Source: DATEGZ01 sp035279905
GTDB taxonomy: Bacteria > Acidobacteriota > Vicinamibacteria > Vicinamibacterales > SCN-69-37
Assembly: GCA_035279905.1 (NCBI GenBank)
Contig: DATEGZ010000200.1
Span: forward strand, 19,425 to 83,424
Length of the DNA: 64,000 nt
Direction: 5' to 3'
The notes beneath the pieces were generated by a model. It searched no databases and had not been told where the DNA came from. It saw only the letters and a program-made list of their open reading frames with translations. Made by a program: the position numbers and the translations under genes. Positions 25,398-33,856 of the stretch are shown here, in pieces (the stretch's first letter is position 1; every line of letters starts with the position of its first letter).

Positions 25398-26876
25398 ATG
25401 TCCGCCCGATACTTGATTGCTCCCGTCGCGCTGTTGCTCGCTGGTGGAATCGTCGGTGAAGTCCGGCGCACGCCGGCGGATCCGGTGACGACGACCGTCA
25501 CCGCGGCTGAACAGAACGCGACGAGCACGCTCGACGATCAGACCGAGCTCGCCGTCACCGTGTACAACTCCGACATCGCGCTCGTGCGCGACGTCCGCGC
25601 GCTCACGCTCGGGCGCGGCACGTCGGATCTGCACTTCATGGACATCGCGGCGACCGTCAACCCCGCGACGGTGCACTTCCGATCGCTCTCCGAGCCGTCG
25701 CGCGTGAGCGTGCTCGAGCAGAACTACGAGTACGACCTGCTCGAGCCCGACAAGCTGCTGCGCAAATACGTCGGCAAGGAGGTCACGCTGATTCGCACGA
25801 TCCAGGATCAGGGCCGATCGCGCGAGGAGACGGTGAAGGCGCATCTCCTCTCCTACAACAACGCGCCCGTGTGGCAGATCGACGGCGAGATCGTGACAGG
25901 CGCGCGGTTCGAGTCGATCAAGTTCCCCGAGCTGCCGGGCAATCTCTACTCGCGGCCGACGCTGATCTGGACGCTCTCGAACACCGGCGGCACGCAGCAC
26001 AAAGTCGAAGCGTCGTACCTCGCGGGCCAGCTCGCGTGGAACGCGGACTACGTGCTCACGGTCGGGCGCGACGACAAGGCCGCGGACATCGACGGCTGGG
26101 TCACGCTTCGAAACGGCAGCGGGACGTCGTTCAAGAACGCGTCACTGCAACTGGTCGCCGGCGACCTCAACCGCGTGCGCCAGCAAATCGGCCGGATGAT
26201 GGACGAGGCGAAGATGACGCGGGAGGTCGCGGCCGCGCCGGCGATGTCTCAGGAATCGTTCTCGGACTACCACCTCTACACGCTCGGCCGAAAGACGACG
26301 ATCAACAACGCGGAGACGAAGCAGGTCAGCATGCTCGGCGCCACCGGCTTCCCCGTCATCAAGCGCTACGTCGTCGATGGCCAGGACTTCTACTACCGCA
26401 ACGCGCAGCACCCCGGCGCGCCGTTGAAGGATCTCGTGGCGGTCTACTACCAGTTCAAGAACGAGCAGACGTCGGGCCTCGGCATGCCGATGCCGGCCGG
26501 CAACGTGCGCGTCTACCAGGCGGACTCCCGCGGCGGCATCCAGTTCGTCGGCGAAGACCACATCAGCCACACGCCGAAGGACGAGACGATCAACATCAAG
26601 ATCGGCAACGCCTTCGACGTCGTCTGTGAGCGCAAGCAGACGGACTTCCAGAAGATCGCGCCGGGCGTCTATGACGTCGAGTTCGAGATCACCCTGCGCA
26701 ACCACAAGGCCGTCCCGGTGAGCGTCGAAGTGAACGAGCCCATCGGCGGCACCTGGCGGATGCTCCAGTCCACGCACCAGTGGACGAAGACGGATGCCTG
26801 GGCGGCGCAGTTCAAGGTGCCGGTGCCCGTCGATGGTACGTCGGTGCTTCGCTACAAAGTGCGCGTCACTTACTAG
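25398..26876 (+). CDS. Exported DUF4139-type protein
   Basis: 492 aa with a signal-like N-terminus (LIAPVALLLAGGIVG). The body matches the DUF4139 layout in general: an N-terminal TVYNSDIALVRDVRAL segment (as in DUF4140/4139 proteins), a beta-rich middle with WTLSNTGGTQHKVEASYLAG, and the C-terminal VYYQFKNEQTSGLGMPMPAG and FEITLRNHKAVPVSVEVNEP motifs. The function of the family is unknown; it is often called mucoidy-inhibitor related. It follows the sigma/anti-sigma pair across the CAGGCAC hairpin and might be part of that regulon. Confidence 0.8.
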   Translation: MSARYLIAPVALLLAGGIVGEVRRTPADPVTTTVTAAEQNATSTLDDQTELAVTVYNSDIALVRDVRALTLGRGTSDLHFMDIAATVNPATVHFRSLSEPSRVSVLEQNYEYDLLEPDKLLRKYVGKEVTLIRTIQDQGRSREETVKAHLLSYNNAPVWQIDGEIVTGARFESIKFPELPGNLYSRPTLIWTLSNTGGTQHKVEASYLAGQLAWNADYVLTVGRDDKAADIDGWVTLRNGSGTSFKNASLQLVAGDLNRVRQQIGRMMDEAKMTREVAAAPAMSQESFSDYHLYTLGRKTTINNAETKQVSMLGATGFPVIKRYVVDGQDFYYRNAQHPGAPLKDLVAVYYQFKNEQTSGLGMPMPAGNVRVYQADSRGGIQFVGEDHISHTPKDETINIKIGNAFDVVCERKQTDFQKIAPGVYDVEFEITLRNHKAVPVSVEVNEPIGGTWRMLQSTHQWTKTDAWAAQFKVPVPVDGTSVLRYKVRVTY

Positions 26877-26888
26877 GCACGGCGGATT

Positions 26889-26986
26889 AACTTAAAACTT
26901 AGAACTAAGAACTTAGAACTTCGGAGTACACACGCGTCACGCGTGACGCTCTGAAGTTCTAAGTTTGAAGTTCTAAGTTCTAAGTT
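26889..26986. repeat. Heptamer-word inverted repeat, TTCTAAG family, copy 2
   Basis: Arms 26889-26922 and 26953-26986 pair at 30 of 34 positions. The right arm and the next four bases (GATC) are identical to copy 1 at 11927-11960; the left arms differ at 2 of 34. The 30-nt loop differs from copy 1 and contains a perfect 16-bp palindrome, GCGTCACGCGTGACGC (26934-26949). It lies after the DUF4139 gene and before PadR. Conserved arms with a changed loop suggest either element spread or selection on the stem. Confidence 0.85.
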
Positions 26987-27017
26987 GATCCCGGCCCCTA
27001 ACCTCCCGGCAGGCCAA

Positions 27018-27036
27018 TACGTCTAAGCTCGACGTA
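27018..27036. promoter_or_regulatory. Candidate PadR operator
   Basis: TACGTC (27018-27023) and GACGTA (27031-27036) form an inverted repeat with 7-nt spacer TAAGCTC, ending 7 bp before the PadR start codon. PadR regulators usually bind such dyads over their own promoter, so this is a likely autoregulatory site for the PadR-permease operon. Confidence 0.5.
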
Positions 27037-27043
27037 TCGACCT

Positions 27044-27400
27044 ATGACGCAGCCCGTCGACCCACGACACTATCTTCCCCTCTCGCCCCAGCAGTTCCAC
27101 ATCCTGCTGGCCCTCGAGGGCAATGACCGGCACGGCTACGGCATCATCCTCGACGTCGCACGGCGGACGGATGGGGCGCTGCGGATGGGCACGGGCACGC
27201 TCTACACCGCCATGGCGCGGCTGGTGGCGCTCGAGCTCGTGGCGGACAGCGGCCGTGAGGACGAGCGACGCCGCTACTACCGGCTGACACCGCTCGGCCG
27301 GCGGGTGCTGGTGGCCGAAACCGCGCGCCTCGAGGCGCTGGTCCGCGACGCGCACCGGCAGGGCGTGCGCGGGCCCGCGCCGGCACGGACCCGATCATGA
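27044..27400 (+). CDS. PadR-family transcriptional regulator
   Basis: 118 aa. Winged helix-turn-helix of PadR type: LSPQQFHILLALEGNDRHGYGIILDV, MGTGTLYTAMARLVALELV, then REDERRRYYRLTPLGRRVLVAE. In Acidobacteria a PadR gene is commonly placed directly before an ADOP permease, and here its stop overlaps the permease start (ATGA at 27397-27400). It should repress its own operon; the ligand is unknown. Confidence 0.94.
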   Translation: MTQPVDPRHYLPLSPQQFHILLALEGNDRHGYGIILDVARRTDGALRMGTGTLYTAMARLVALELVADSGREDERRRYYRLTPLGRRVLVAETARLEALVRDAHRQGVRGPAPARTRS

Positions 27401-30039
27401 TCGCGCGCCTGCTGGCGGGAGTCGCGCGGCCGCTCCACCGCGGCCTGCTTCGCCTCGCGCCGCCCGACGTGCGCGCGCAGTACCGCGCCGAAATGGGCCG
27501 GACGTTCGACGCGATGCTCGACGTCGCGTCGTGTCACGGCAGCTGGGCGGTGCTCGCGCTGCTCATCCGCGAATTCATCGACATCCTGCACGCGCGGCGG
27601 TCGCCCGCCGCGGCGGAGGCGCTCATGTCATCTCACACCGATCCGGAACCCCGTGTGTGGCGCGCCGCGCGCCTGGCTCAGGCCACGCGGTCGCTCTTCC
27701 GCCGGCCGGCATTCACCGCCACGGCGCTCTTCGCCCTCGCCGCCGGCACGGCCGCGACGACGACGGTGTTTGCGATTGTGGATACGGTCGTGATCAAGGC
27801 GCTGCCGTATCCGGACGCCGATCGACTCGTCAACGTGCAGGAAGCGAGCCCGGCCGCGAATGCGCGCGTGAGCCTGGTCGGGCCGGCGCGGCTCGAAGAC
27901 TGGCAGCGCATGACCCGAAGTTTCGAGGCGGTGTCCGGGTACTACAGCGAGGCCGTGACCGACACGAGCGTCGCCCAACCCGAGCGGCTCGACGGCCGCC
28001 GCGTGGCGCCGCGCTTCTTCACCGTCTTCGGGACAAATCCAGTCGTCGGCCGGACGTTCACGGACGCGGAAGAGCACTTCGGCGGACCGCTCGCGGCGGT
28101 GGTGAGCGAGCAATTCTGGGCGCGCCGTTTTCAGCGCAATCCACAGGTCATCGGCCGCGCGTTGATGATCGGCGGCCAGGCGTTTCCGATCGTCGGCGTC
28201 ATGCCGGCCGCCTTCACGAGCAGCGTCGACGTCTGGCTGCCCGCGCAGTTCGCGCCGGGTCTGCTCGCGTTCCGCGAGTCCCGATTTCTCTCGGGCATCG
28301 GCCGGATGAAACCGGGCGTCACGCTCGAGCAGGCACACGACGATCTTGATCGCGTGCAGCGCGAGCTCGGCGCGCAGTTTCCGAAGACGGATGCCGGCTG
28401 GTCGGTCACGCTCTGGGACATGAAGGCGTTCCGGCTCGGCGACCGCAGCCGCGGGCTCTGGCTGGTCTTCGGTGCGGTCGGCCTGCTCTGGCTGATCGCG
28501 ATGACGAACGTCGCAGGGCTGGTGCTGGTCGAGACGCACCGGCGCGCGCGCGAGCTCGCTATTCGTCTGGCGATCGGTGCATCGCGCGGACACATCGTCG
28601 GCGTCGTCGTGCAGGAGGTGCTGGTCGTCGCGATGCTCGGCAGCGCGCTGGGCACGGTCGTCTCGATCTGGCTCGTCGGCGTCGTCAAATCACTGTTCAC
28701 GACGCTGCCGCGCGTGTCGGAGCTCGCGATCGACTGGCGGGCCGCCGCGTTTGCCGCGATCACGGGCATCGTCGCGGCAGGCGTGTGCGGGCTGGTGCCG
28801 GCGCTCGTCGCGACCCGTCATCGGCCGGCGTCGCTCGTGGCGAGCGGCGGAAGAGTCGTTGCGGGCGGTGCGCATCGGTGGCAGCGAGGGCTCGTCGCTG
28901 CGCAAGTAGCGCTCAGCTTGCTGTTGTCGGCGTCGGCGGCGCTGCTGCTGCGCAGCTATTACAACCTCACGCACGTGGATCCGGGGTTCGCGACAGAGGG
29001 CACCGTCACGTTTCACGTCGGCGCGCGGTGGGACGAGGACCGCACGCGCGTCGGACAACTGCAAGCGTCGCTGCTCGAGTCGCTCGGCCGGATGCCGGGC
29101 GTGCAGGCCGCCGGGTTCGTCAACTTTCTGCCGGCGACGGGAGGCACGCTGCGATTCAGCGTGCGCGTCGAAGGCCTCGCGGGGACCGATGCCAACGGGA
29201 CAATGCAGACCGGCCAACGAACGATTAGCCCCGATTACCTTCGCGCGCTGGGCGTGCCGCTCGTCACGGGCCAGTGGTGTCGGCCGATCTCGACGGACAT
29301 GAACCAGCGAACGGGCGTTCTCGTCAGCCGATCGTTCGTCGAGAAGTTCGCGCAGGGCCAGAACCTCATCGGGCGCGAGCTGACGTTCCCGGAGTTCCGA
29401 ACGCCGAACACGATCGTCGGCGTCGTGGAGGACATGGCGGAAGATGGGCCGCAAGCGGCGCGCGCGCCGTATGTCTACACGTGCCTGGCCGCGGGTTCGT
29501 GGCCGGACCCGAACTACGTCGTGCGCACGAACGACGTCGCGGGATTCATCGCCAACCTCGCGCCGGCGGTGCATCAACTTGATCCGTCTCGCGCGATCTT
29601 CGGCGTGCGTCCGCTCGGCGACGTCCTGCACGACGCGGTCGAAGCGCCGCGGCTCAATGCGGGCATGATCGGCGTGTTCGCCGGCGGCGCATTGTTGCTC
29701 GCGGCGGTCGGGCTGTACGGATTGTTCACGCTGCTCGTGTCGGAATCGCGGCGCGAAATCGGCGTCCGGCTGGCGCTCGGCGCCGCGCCACGGCAGGTCG
29801 TGCAGCTCGTCTTCGCCGATGCCGGACGGCTGCTGGGCATCGGCATCGTGGCGGGCCTCGCGCTCGCGATCCTGGGCAATCGCACGCTCGGCAGCATGCT
29901 CTTCGACGTCGGGCCGCTCGATCCGATGACGCTCGTCACCGCGACGCTGACGCTTGCCGCGGTCGCCGCGTGCGCGATCGCGATTCCGGCGATTCGGGCC
30001 GCGCACGTCCCGCCAACTGAAGCATTACGTACGGAGTGA
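27397..30039 (+). CDS. ADOP-type two-module MacB/FtsX permease
   Basis: 880 aa. A short N-terminal cytosolic helical prefix (about 1-80) is typical of PadR-linked members. Two MacB-type modules follow: first periplasmic part (about 100-340, with ANTSLVG-like 'ARVSLVGPARLEDWQRM'), four-helix FtsX core (about 370-560, VETHRRARELAIRLAIGASRG), then a second periplasmic domain and a final FtsX core (SESRREIGVRLALGAAPRQVV). Acidobacterial duplicated orphan permeases lack an adjacent ATPase and are thought to be mechanotransducing exporters, though targets are unknown. No ATP-binding protein is near. The gene is coupled to PadR. Confidence 0.93.
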   Translation: MIARLLAGVARPLHRGLLRLAPPDVRAQYRAEMGRTFDAMLDVASCHGSWAVLALLIREFIDILHARRSPAAAEALMSSHTDPEPRVWRAARLAQATRSLFRRPAFTATALFALAAGTAATTTVFAIVDTVVIKALPYPDADRLVNVQEASPAANARVSLVGPARLEDWQRMTRSFEAVSGYYSEAVTDTSVAQPERLDGRRVAPRFFTVFGTNPVVGRTFTDAEEHFGGPLAAVVSEQFWARRFQRNPQVIGRALMIGGQAFPIVGVMPAAFTSSVDVWLPAQFAPGLLAFRESRFLSGIGRMKPGVTLEQAHDDLDRVQRELGAQFPKTDAGWSVTLWDMKAFRLGDRSRGLWLVFGAVGLLWLIAMTNVAGLVLVETHRRARELAIRLAIGASRGHIVGVVVQEVLVVAMLGSALGTVVSIWLVGVVKSLFTTLPRVSELAIDWRAAAFAAITGIVAAGVCGLVPALVATRHRPASLVASGGRVVAGGAHRWQRGLVAAQVALSLLLSASAALLLRSYYNLTHVDPGFATEGTVTFHVGARWDEDRTRVGQLQASLLESLGRMPGVQAAGFVNFLPATGGTLRFSVRVEGLAGTDANGTMQTGQRTISPDYLRALGVPLVTGQWCRPISTDMNQRTGVLVSRSFVEKFAQGQNLIGRELTFPEFRTPNTIVGVVEDMAEDGPQAARAPYVYTCLAAGSWPDPNYVVRTNDVAGFIANLAPAVHQLDPSRAIFGVRPLGDVLHDAVEAPRLNAGMIGVFAGGALLLAAVGLYGLFTLLVSESRREIGVRLALGAAPRQVVQLVFADAGRLLGIGIVAGLALAILGNRTLGSMLFDVGPLDPMTLVTATLTLAAVAACAIAIPAIRAAHVPPTEALRTE

Positions 30040-30043
30040 GTGT

Positions 30044-30120
30044 GGTTCCGGGGTTCCGCGGTTCACTGGCACCGTCACGCGAACCCCGGAACCTCGGAAC
30101 CCCGGAACCCCGGAACCACC
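30044..30120. repeat. GGTTCCGG octamer inverted repeat after the permease
   Basis: Left array of three octamers (GGTTCCGG, GGTTCCGC, GGTTCACT; 30044-30067) faces a right array of five (GAACCCCG, GAACCTCG, GAACCCCG twice, GAACCACC; 30081-30120) across a 13-nt loop. Unequal unit numbers point to slippage or recombination within arms. It begins 4 bp after the permease stop and ends just before the next gene; a reading frame runs through it in phase with that gene. Confidence 0.85.
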
Positions 30121-30135
30121 AGTAAAATCGAGTGC

Positions 30136-31953
30136 TTGTCGTTTCAACTCACTCCCGAAGCCAGACGACGATGGGCCTGGCGCCTGGCCGTGGCGCTGGT
30201 CGTCGGGTACGCGGCGTGGCTGCGGCTCGTCATCCTCGTCGAGCGATTCGGCCCGTTCGATCATCCCGGCTGGCTCGTCACGCTCTCCCACGTCGTCGAG
30301 GCGCCCAAGCCGATGCTCGCGCCCGCGTCGTGGGTCTGGGCCAAGAGCGACCCGCCGTACGTCGGCGGCGACCCCATCAACTACCTGAAATTCGCGCGCG
30401 AGCTTCCGAGCTTCTACGGCGCGACGGTTCGCGAGCCGCTGTTTCTTGAAGTCATCCGCATCTTCTTCAAGGTCACGGCCAATCAGGACGTCGCGATCAG
30501 CTTTGCGTCGCTGACGTTCTCGGTCCTATGCGTGCTCGCGACGTATCTCGTTGGCGGTCGAGCGATCTCGCGCCCGGTCGGTCTTGCGGCCGCGTTGGCG
30601 CTCGCGATCGAGCAGGAGTTCGCGGCGTGGGCACCGGATGGCTGGCGTGACGAGACGTTTGCGGCGTTCATCCTGCTGACCGCGTGGGCGCTCCTCCGGT
30701 TGAAAGACAAACGCACGTGGCAGAACGCCGTGATCGTGGGCGTGGTCGGCGCGGCGGCGTGCCTGACACGCATCACGTCGGTCAGCGTCGTAGTCCCCGG
30801 CTTGATCTGGGTGGCGTGGCCGCGCGAGCGGGCCGCCTGGCGGACGTCAGCGCGGTACGCCGGAATCGCCGCGCTGGTCACGGCGGTGCTGGTCGCGCCG
30901 TACCTCGTCAACTGCTACCGCCAGACCGGCGACGCGCTCATCGCGATCAACTACCACACGCGGTTCTATCTGGCGGCTGAAGGCACGATCACCGACGCGC
31001 CGCCCGGCGCGCTGCGCTACGCCGCGGCCAAGTTTCGCGCGCATCCGATCGGCGAGACGGACACGGCCGTACGCGGTCTCGTGCAGTATCCGTTCGTCAC
31101 GAAGTTTCGCGGGTTCTACGGCTGGTGGCCGGCGCTCGGGCCGATCCTGCGCGCGCTCTCGGCCCTCGGCCTGCTGATCTGGATCTGGCAGCCGCGCGGG
31201 CGGTTCCTGCTGCTCGTGCTGATCTCGTCGCTCGCGCCGTACATGATCACGTGGACGCTGCAGGGCGGCGGCGAGTGGCGGTTCACGATGCACGCGTACC
31301 CGTTCTACCTGCTGGCCGCATTCGCGGCCGCGGCCTGGCTCGTGGCGGCCGCGCGATCGCTCGTCGCGAATCGTTCAACGGCGTTCGCGTCGTGGCGCGC
31401 GCAGCGCGTTGGCGTGAAGGCGCTCGCCACCGCGGGCCTGGTCGCGAGCGGCTGGCTGGCGAGCTTCTGGGCGCCGTACTTCGTCGCGCGCGAGGGCTTG
31501 CTCGCCGGCGAGCCCACGTCGGTCGCGGCGGGCGACAACGACGGCGTGTTCTTCAGCACAGGCTGGACGGGCCTCGTGCACTCCGGCATGGTCACGTCAC
31601 GGTTCGCGAATGCCGAGCGGGCCACGCTGCGCGTGCCCTTTCCGGAGCGCCGCGGCTACCACCTCGTGCTGAGGATGGACGCGATTCCCGACGCCAACGG
31701 ATCGCCGCAGCGCGTGCGTCTCTTCATCGACGACCGGCCCTCCGGCGTGTTCGATCTGGCGTGGAATGAGGAGCGCGTCGGCGCGCTTACGCTCGATCTG
31801 CCGGCGAGCGAGGTCTCGCCCGGGCGCGCGCGGCTCGATTTCGTCGCCGATCGCGTCGCGCCGCTGGGGCCCGCGGAAGCGTCGTTCCCCGACCTGCCCG
31901 CCTCGGCGCCCGTCGCGTTTCGGCTGTGGTACGTGCGGGTTACTCCTCAATAA
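30136..31953 (+). CDS. GT39/PMT-like membrane glycosyltransferase
   Basis: About 605 aa from TTG 30136; an in-frame ATG at 30040 would translate the octamer repeat (MWFRGSAV...), which I reject. There are about nine to eleven membrane helices. After the first helix comes the acidic loop SDPPYVGGDPINYLKFARE, typical of GT-C enzymes where an Asp is catalytic. The last 150 residues form a soluble domain with FSTGWTGLVHSGMVTSRFA. GT-C enzymes transfer sugar from polyprenyl phosphate to lipid, protein or glycan at the periplasmic face. Acceptor unknown. The exact start is uncertain. Confidence 0.8.
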   Translation: MSFQLTPEARRRWAWRLAVALVVGYAAWLRLVILVERFGPFDHPGWLVTLSHVVEAPKPMLAPASWVWAKSDPPYVGGDPINYLKFARELPSFYGATVREPLFLEVIRIFFKVTANQDVAISFASLTFSVLCVLATYLVGGRAISRPVGLAAALALAIEQEFAAWAPDGWRDETFAAFILLTAWALLRLKDKRTWQNAVIVGVVGAAACLTRITSVSVVVPGLIWVAWPRERAAWRTSARYAGIAALVTAVLVAPYLVNCYRQTGDALIAINYHTRFYLAAEGTITDAPPGALRYAAAKFRAHPIGETDTAVRGLVQYPFVTKFRGFYGWWPALGPILRALSALGLLIWIWQPRGRFLLLVLISSLAPYMITWTLQGGGEWRFTMHAYPFYLLAAFAAAAWLVAAARSLVANRSTAFASWRAQRVGVKALATAGLVASGWLASFWAPYFVAREGLLAGEPTSVAAGDNDGVFFSTGWTGLVHSGMVTSRFANAERATLRVPFPERRGYHLVLRMDAIPDANGSPQRVRLFIDDRPSGVFDLAWNEERVGALTLDLPASEVSPGRARLDFVADRVAPLGPAEASFPDLPASAPVAFRLWYVRVTPQ

Positions 31954-31958
31954 GGCAC

Positions 31959-32102
31959 GGGTTCTTCAGGTACGACCGGTACGTCAGGTACTCGGAACGC
32001 ACTGGCGCTGGCCAACTTATTTGGTTTTTCTAAAGAAGCGGACTGAGATGCAGGTTCCTCGTACCCGACGTACCGGTCGTACCTCTCGTACCTGTCGAAC
32101 CC
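31959..32102. repeat. GGTACGNC nonamer inverted repeat
   Basis: Left array 31959-31998 reads as 9-nt units (GGGTTCTTC, AGGTACGAC, CGGTACGTC, AGGTACTCG). The right array 32053-32102 is its reverse complement in the same 9-nt register with about five units. The loop of about 54 nt contains T-rich GGTTTTTC. It begins 6 bp after the glycosyltransferase stop. A strong hairpin terminator is plausible, but the arm structure is that of the word-repeat class. Confidence 0.82.
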
Positions 32103-32178
32103 TGCCCTGTCCGGAAACGCCCTGTAGACCGGTGCTATAGTCAATCGAATTCCCCGTTCGATTTCAGGAGGCATTCCC

Positions 32179-32895
32179 ATGCGCTTGGTTCGTCCCTTTG
32201 CAATTGCAGTCGCTTTCGCGTGTCTCATGCCTGCCGTGCCAGGCGCCCAGATGGACCCGGACCGCGTCGTCCCGAACGGCGGGATTTCAGCCGCCGGCTG
32301 GCAGGGAAAGATTGATGCTGGCTCGGTCGCGCAAGGCCGAACGATCAACGACTCGAAGTTCGCGCAGGAAGGCGCCGCCCTGCACCTGATCATTGGACCG
32401 GCTGCCGTGTATTGGAATCCCGCAAACACGGCCAGCGGCGACTACACGATCAAGGGCACCTTCAAGGAACCGAAGATGCAGGATGCGAACAGCCATCCGC
32501 ATCCGTACGGCATCTTCATCGGCGGCCACAACATGGGCACCGACAAGATGAGCCTCGTGTACTGCATTGCGTATGGCGATGGCCGCGCGCTCGTACGCGG
32601 GTTCAATCCAACGGCAGGTCCGCCCACGGGCAACGGCCATGGCGTCTTCACGCCGATGCGCGCCGCGGCAAACGCCGCCGTGAAAAAGGTGGCGCCCGGT
32701 GAGTCGGTCACGCAGGATATTTCGTGGACGGTGAAGGGCGACTCCGCCAGCTGCACGATTAACGGCACGGTCGTCGCGACCTACACCAAAGCCGATCTCG
32801 TCGGACCGGACAAGCTCGAGAGCTTCGACGGCGTGTATGGCATCCGCATCAGCCACAACGTCGAAGCGATCGTCACGGGCTTCGGCAAGCAGTAA
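32179..32895 (+). CDS. Secreted protein of unknown function
   Basis: 238 aa with a clear signal peptide (FAIAVAFACLMPAVPGAQ) and strong AGGAGG site at 32166-32171; a TATAGT hexamer at 32136-32141 could be its -10 box. The mature part is beta-rich (PAAVYWNPANTASGDYTIKGTF, HPYGIFIGGHNMG, GDSASCTINGTVVATYTK, YGIRISHNVEAIV), suggesting a concanavalin/LamG-like jelly-roll as in DUF1080-type proteins. No catalytic residues are evident. It stands alone between the nonamer repeat and the ATTGGG repeat, with its own promoter. Confidence 0.75.
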   Translation: MRLVRPFAIAVAFACLMPAVPGAQMDPDRVVPNGGISAAGWQGKIDAGSVAQGRTINDSKFAQEGAALHLIIGPAAVYWNPANTASGDYTIKGTFKEPKMQDANSHPHPYGIFIGGHNMGTDKMSLVYCIAYGDGRALVRGFNPTAGPPTGNGHGVFTPMRAAANAAVKKVAPGESVTQDISWTVKGDSASCTINGTVVATYTKADLVGPDKLESFDGVYGIRISHNVEAIVTGFGKQ

Positions 32896-32905
32896 GACTG
32901 GGGGC

Positions 32906-33047
32906 ACTGGGTCATTGGGTCATTGGGTCATTGAGCTATTGGGTTATTGAGGGTGAACGCTCGCATCCAGACCGGGCGTTTCGCTCCCAGGACGCGGCCC
33001 CAATAGCCCAATGACTCAATGGCCCAATGGCCCGATGGCCCAACGGC
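32906..33047. repeat. ATTGGGTC octamer inverted repeat between convergent genes
   Basis: Left array 32906-32953: ACTGGGTC, ATTGGGTC twice, ATTGAGCT, ATTGGGTT, ATTGAGGG. Right array 32998-33047 is the inverted counterpart (CCCAATGG-type words), matching unit by unit in the same order. The loop is 44 nt. It fills almost all of the 152-bp gap between the secreted-protein stop and the PPK2 stop, so both convergent transcripts would end in long imperfect hairpins. Confidence 0.85.
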
Positions 33048-33827
33048 TCAGTACTTCTCCGCGATCCGCTCGGCCTTCAGCTTCTTCCCGCGGTCCTTCA
33101 CCTTCCGCTTCGGCAGCTTCACCTTCTCGCTCGGCGCGGTCTTGTACGGAATCTGCTTGAGCAGGTGCGTGATGAGATTGAGGCGCGCGCGCTTCTTGTC
33201 GTTCGAGTCCACGACGAACCACGGCGCGTGCTTGGTGTGGGTGGCCTCGAACATCTCGTCGCGCGCCCACGTGTAGTCGTTCCAGCGCGTGTACGACTTC
33301 AGATCCATCGGCGAGAGCTTCCAGACCTTGCGCGGATCGTTGATGCGCCCCTCGAGACGGCGCGTCTGCTCGTCCGGGCTCACCTCGAGCCAGTACTTCA
33401 ACAGGATCACGCCGGACGCGACGATCGCCTTCTCGACGTTGGGGGCCACACGCAGGAACTCCTTCGCCTGGTCCTCGCTGCAGAAGCCCATGACGCGCTC
33501 GACGCCCGCGCGGTTGTACCAGCTGCGATCCCAGATGACGATCTCGCCTGCCGCCGGCAGATGCGGCAGATAGCGCTGGATGTACATCTGGCTGCGCTCG
33601 CGATCGGTGGGCGTGGGCAGAGCGATGACCCGGAAGATGCGCGGGCTGACGCGCTCGGTGATCGCCTTGATCGTCCCGCCCTTGCCCGCGCCGTCGCGGC
33701 CCTCGAAGACGATGCAGATCTTCAGCCCTTTGTGCACGACCCATTGCTGGAGCTTGACCAGCTCGCCGTGCAGCTTCTCCATCTTCTTGTCGTAGTCCTT
33801 GCGTTTGAGCTTCTTGTCGTCGCCCAC
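33048..33827 (-). CDS. ppk2: Polyphosphate kinase 2 family protein
   Basis: 259 aa from GTG 33827 with GAGGG upstream. Walker A region IVFEGRDGAGKGGTIKA, Walker B and lid region WDRSWYNRAGVERVMGF, and LEVSPDEQTRRLEGR are the PPK2 hallmarks, with PRKVWKLSPMDLKS and WNDYTWARDEMF in the lid and C-terminal helix. The C-terminus is Lys-rich. PPK2 enzymes move phosphate between polyphosphate and nucleoside di- or triphosphates in the cytosol. It is the last gene of a minus-strand unit with a SpoIIAA-like protein 29 bp upstream, a radical SAM enzyme and a retropepsin protein. Confidence 0.94.
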   Translation of the reverse strand: MGDDKKLKRKDYDKKMEKLHGELVKLQQWVVHKGLKICIVFEGRDGAGKGGTIKAITERVSPRIFRVIALPTPTDRERSQMYIQRYLPHLPAAGEIVIWDRSWYNRAGVERVMGFCSEDQAKEFLRVAPNVEKAIVASGVILLKYWLEVSPDEQTRRLEGRINDPRKVWKLSPMDLKSYTRWNDYTWARDEMFEATHTKHAPWFVVDSNDKKRARLNLITHLLKQIPYKTAPSEKVKLPKRKVKDRGKKLKAERIAEKY

Positions 33828-33856
33828 GGCACCCTCATTTCATCCCGACGCCCGCG

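Noticed and set aside
30040..30135. ATG start for the GT39 gene inside the octamer repeat
   Set aside because: Translation would be of repeat words with no signal or membrane content; the following TTG at 30136 leads straight into the conserved membrane region.
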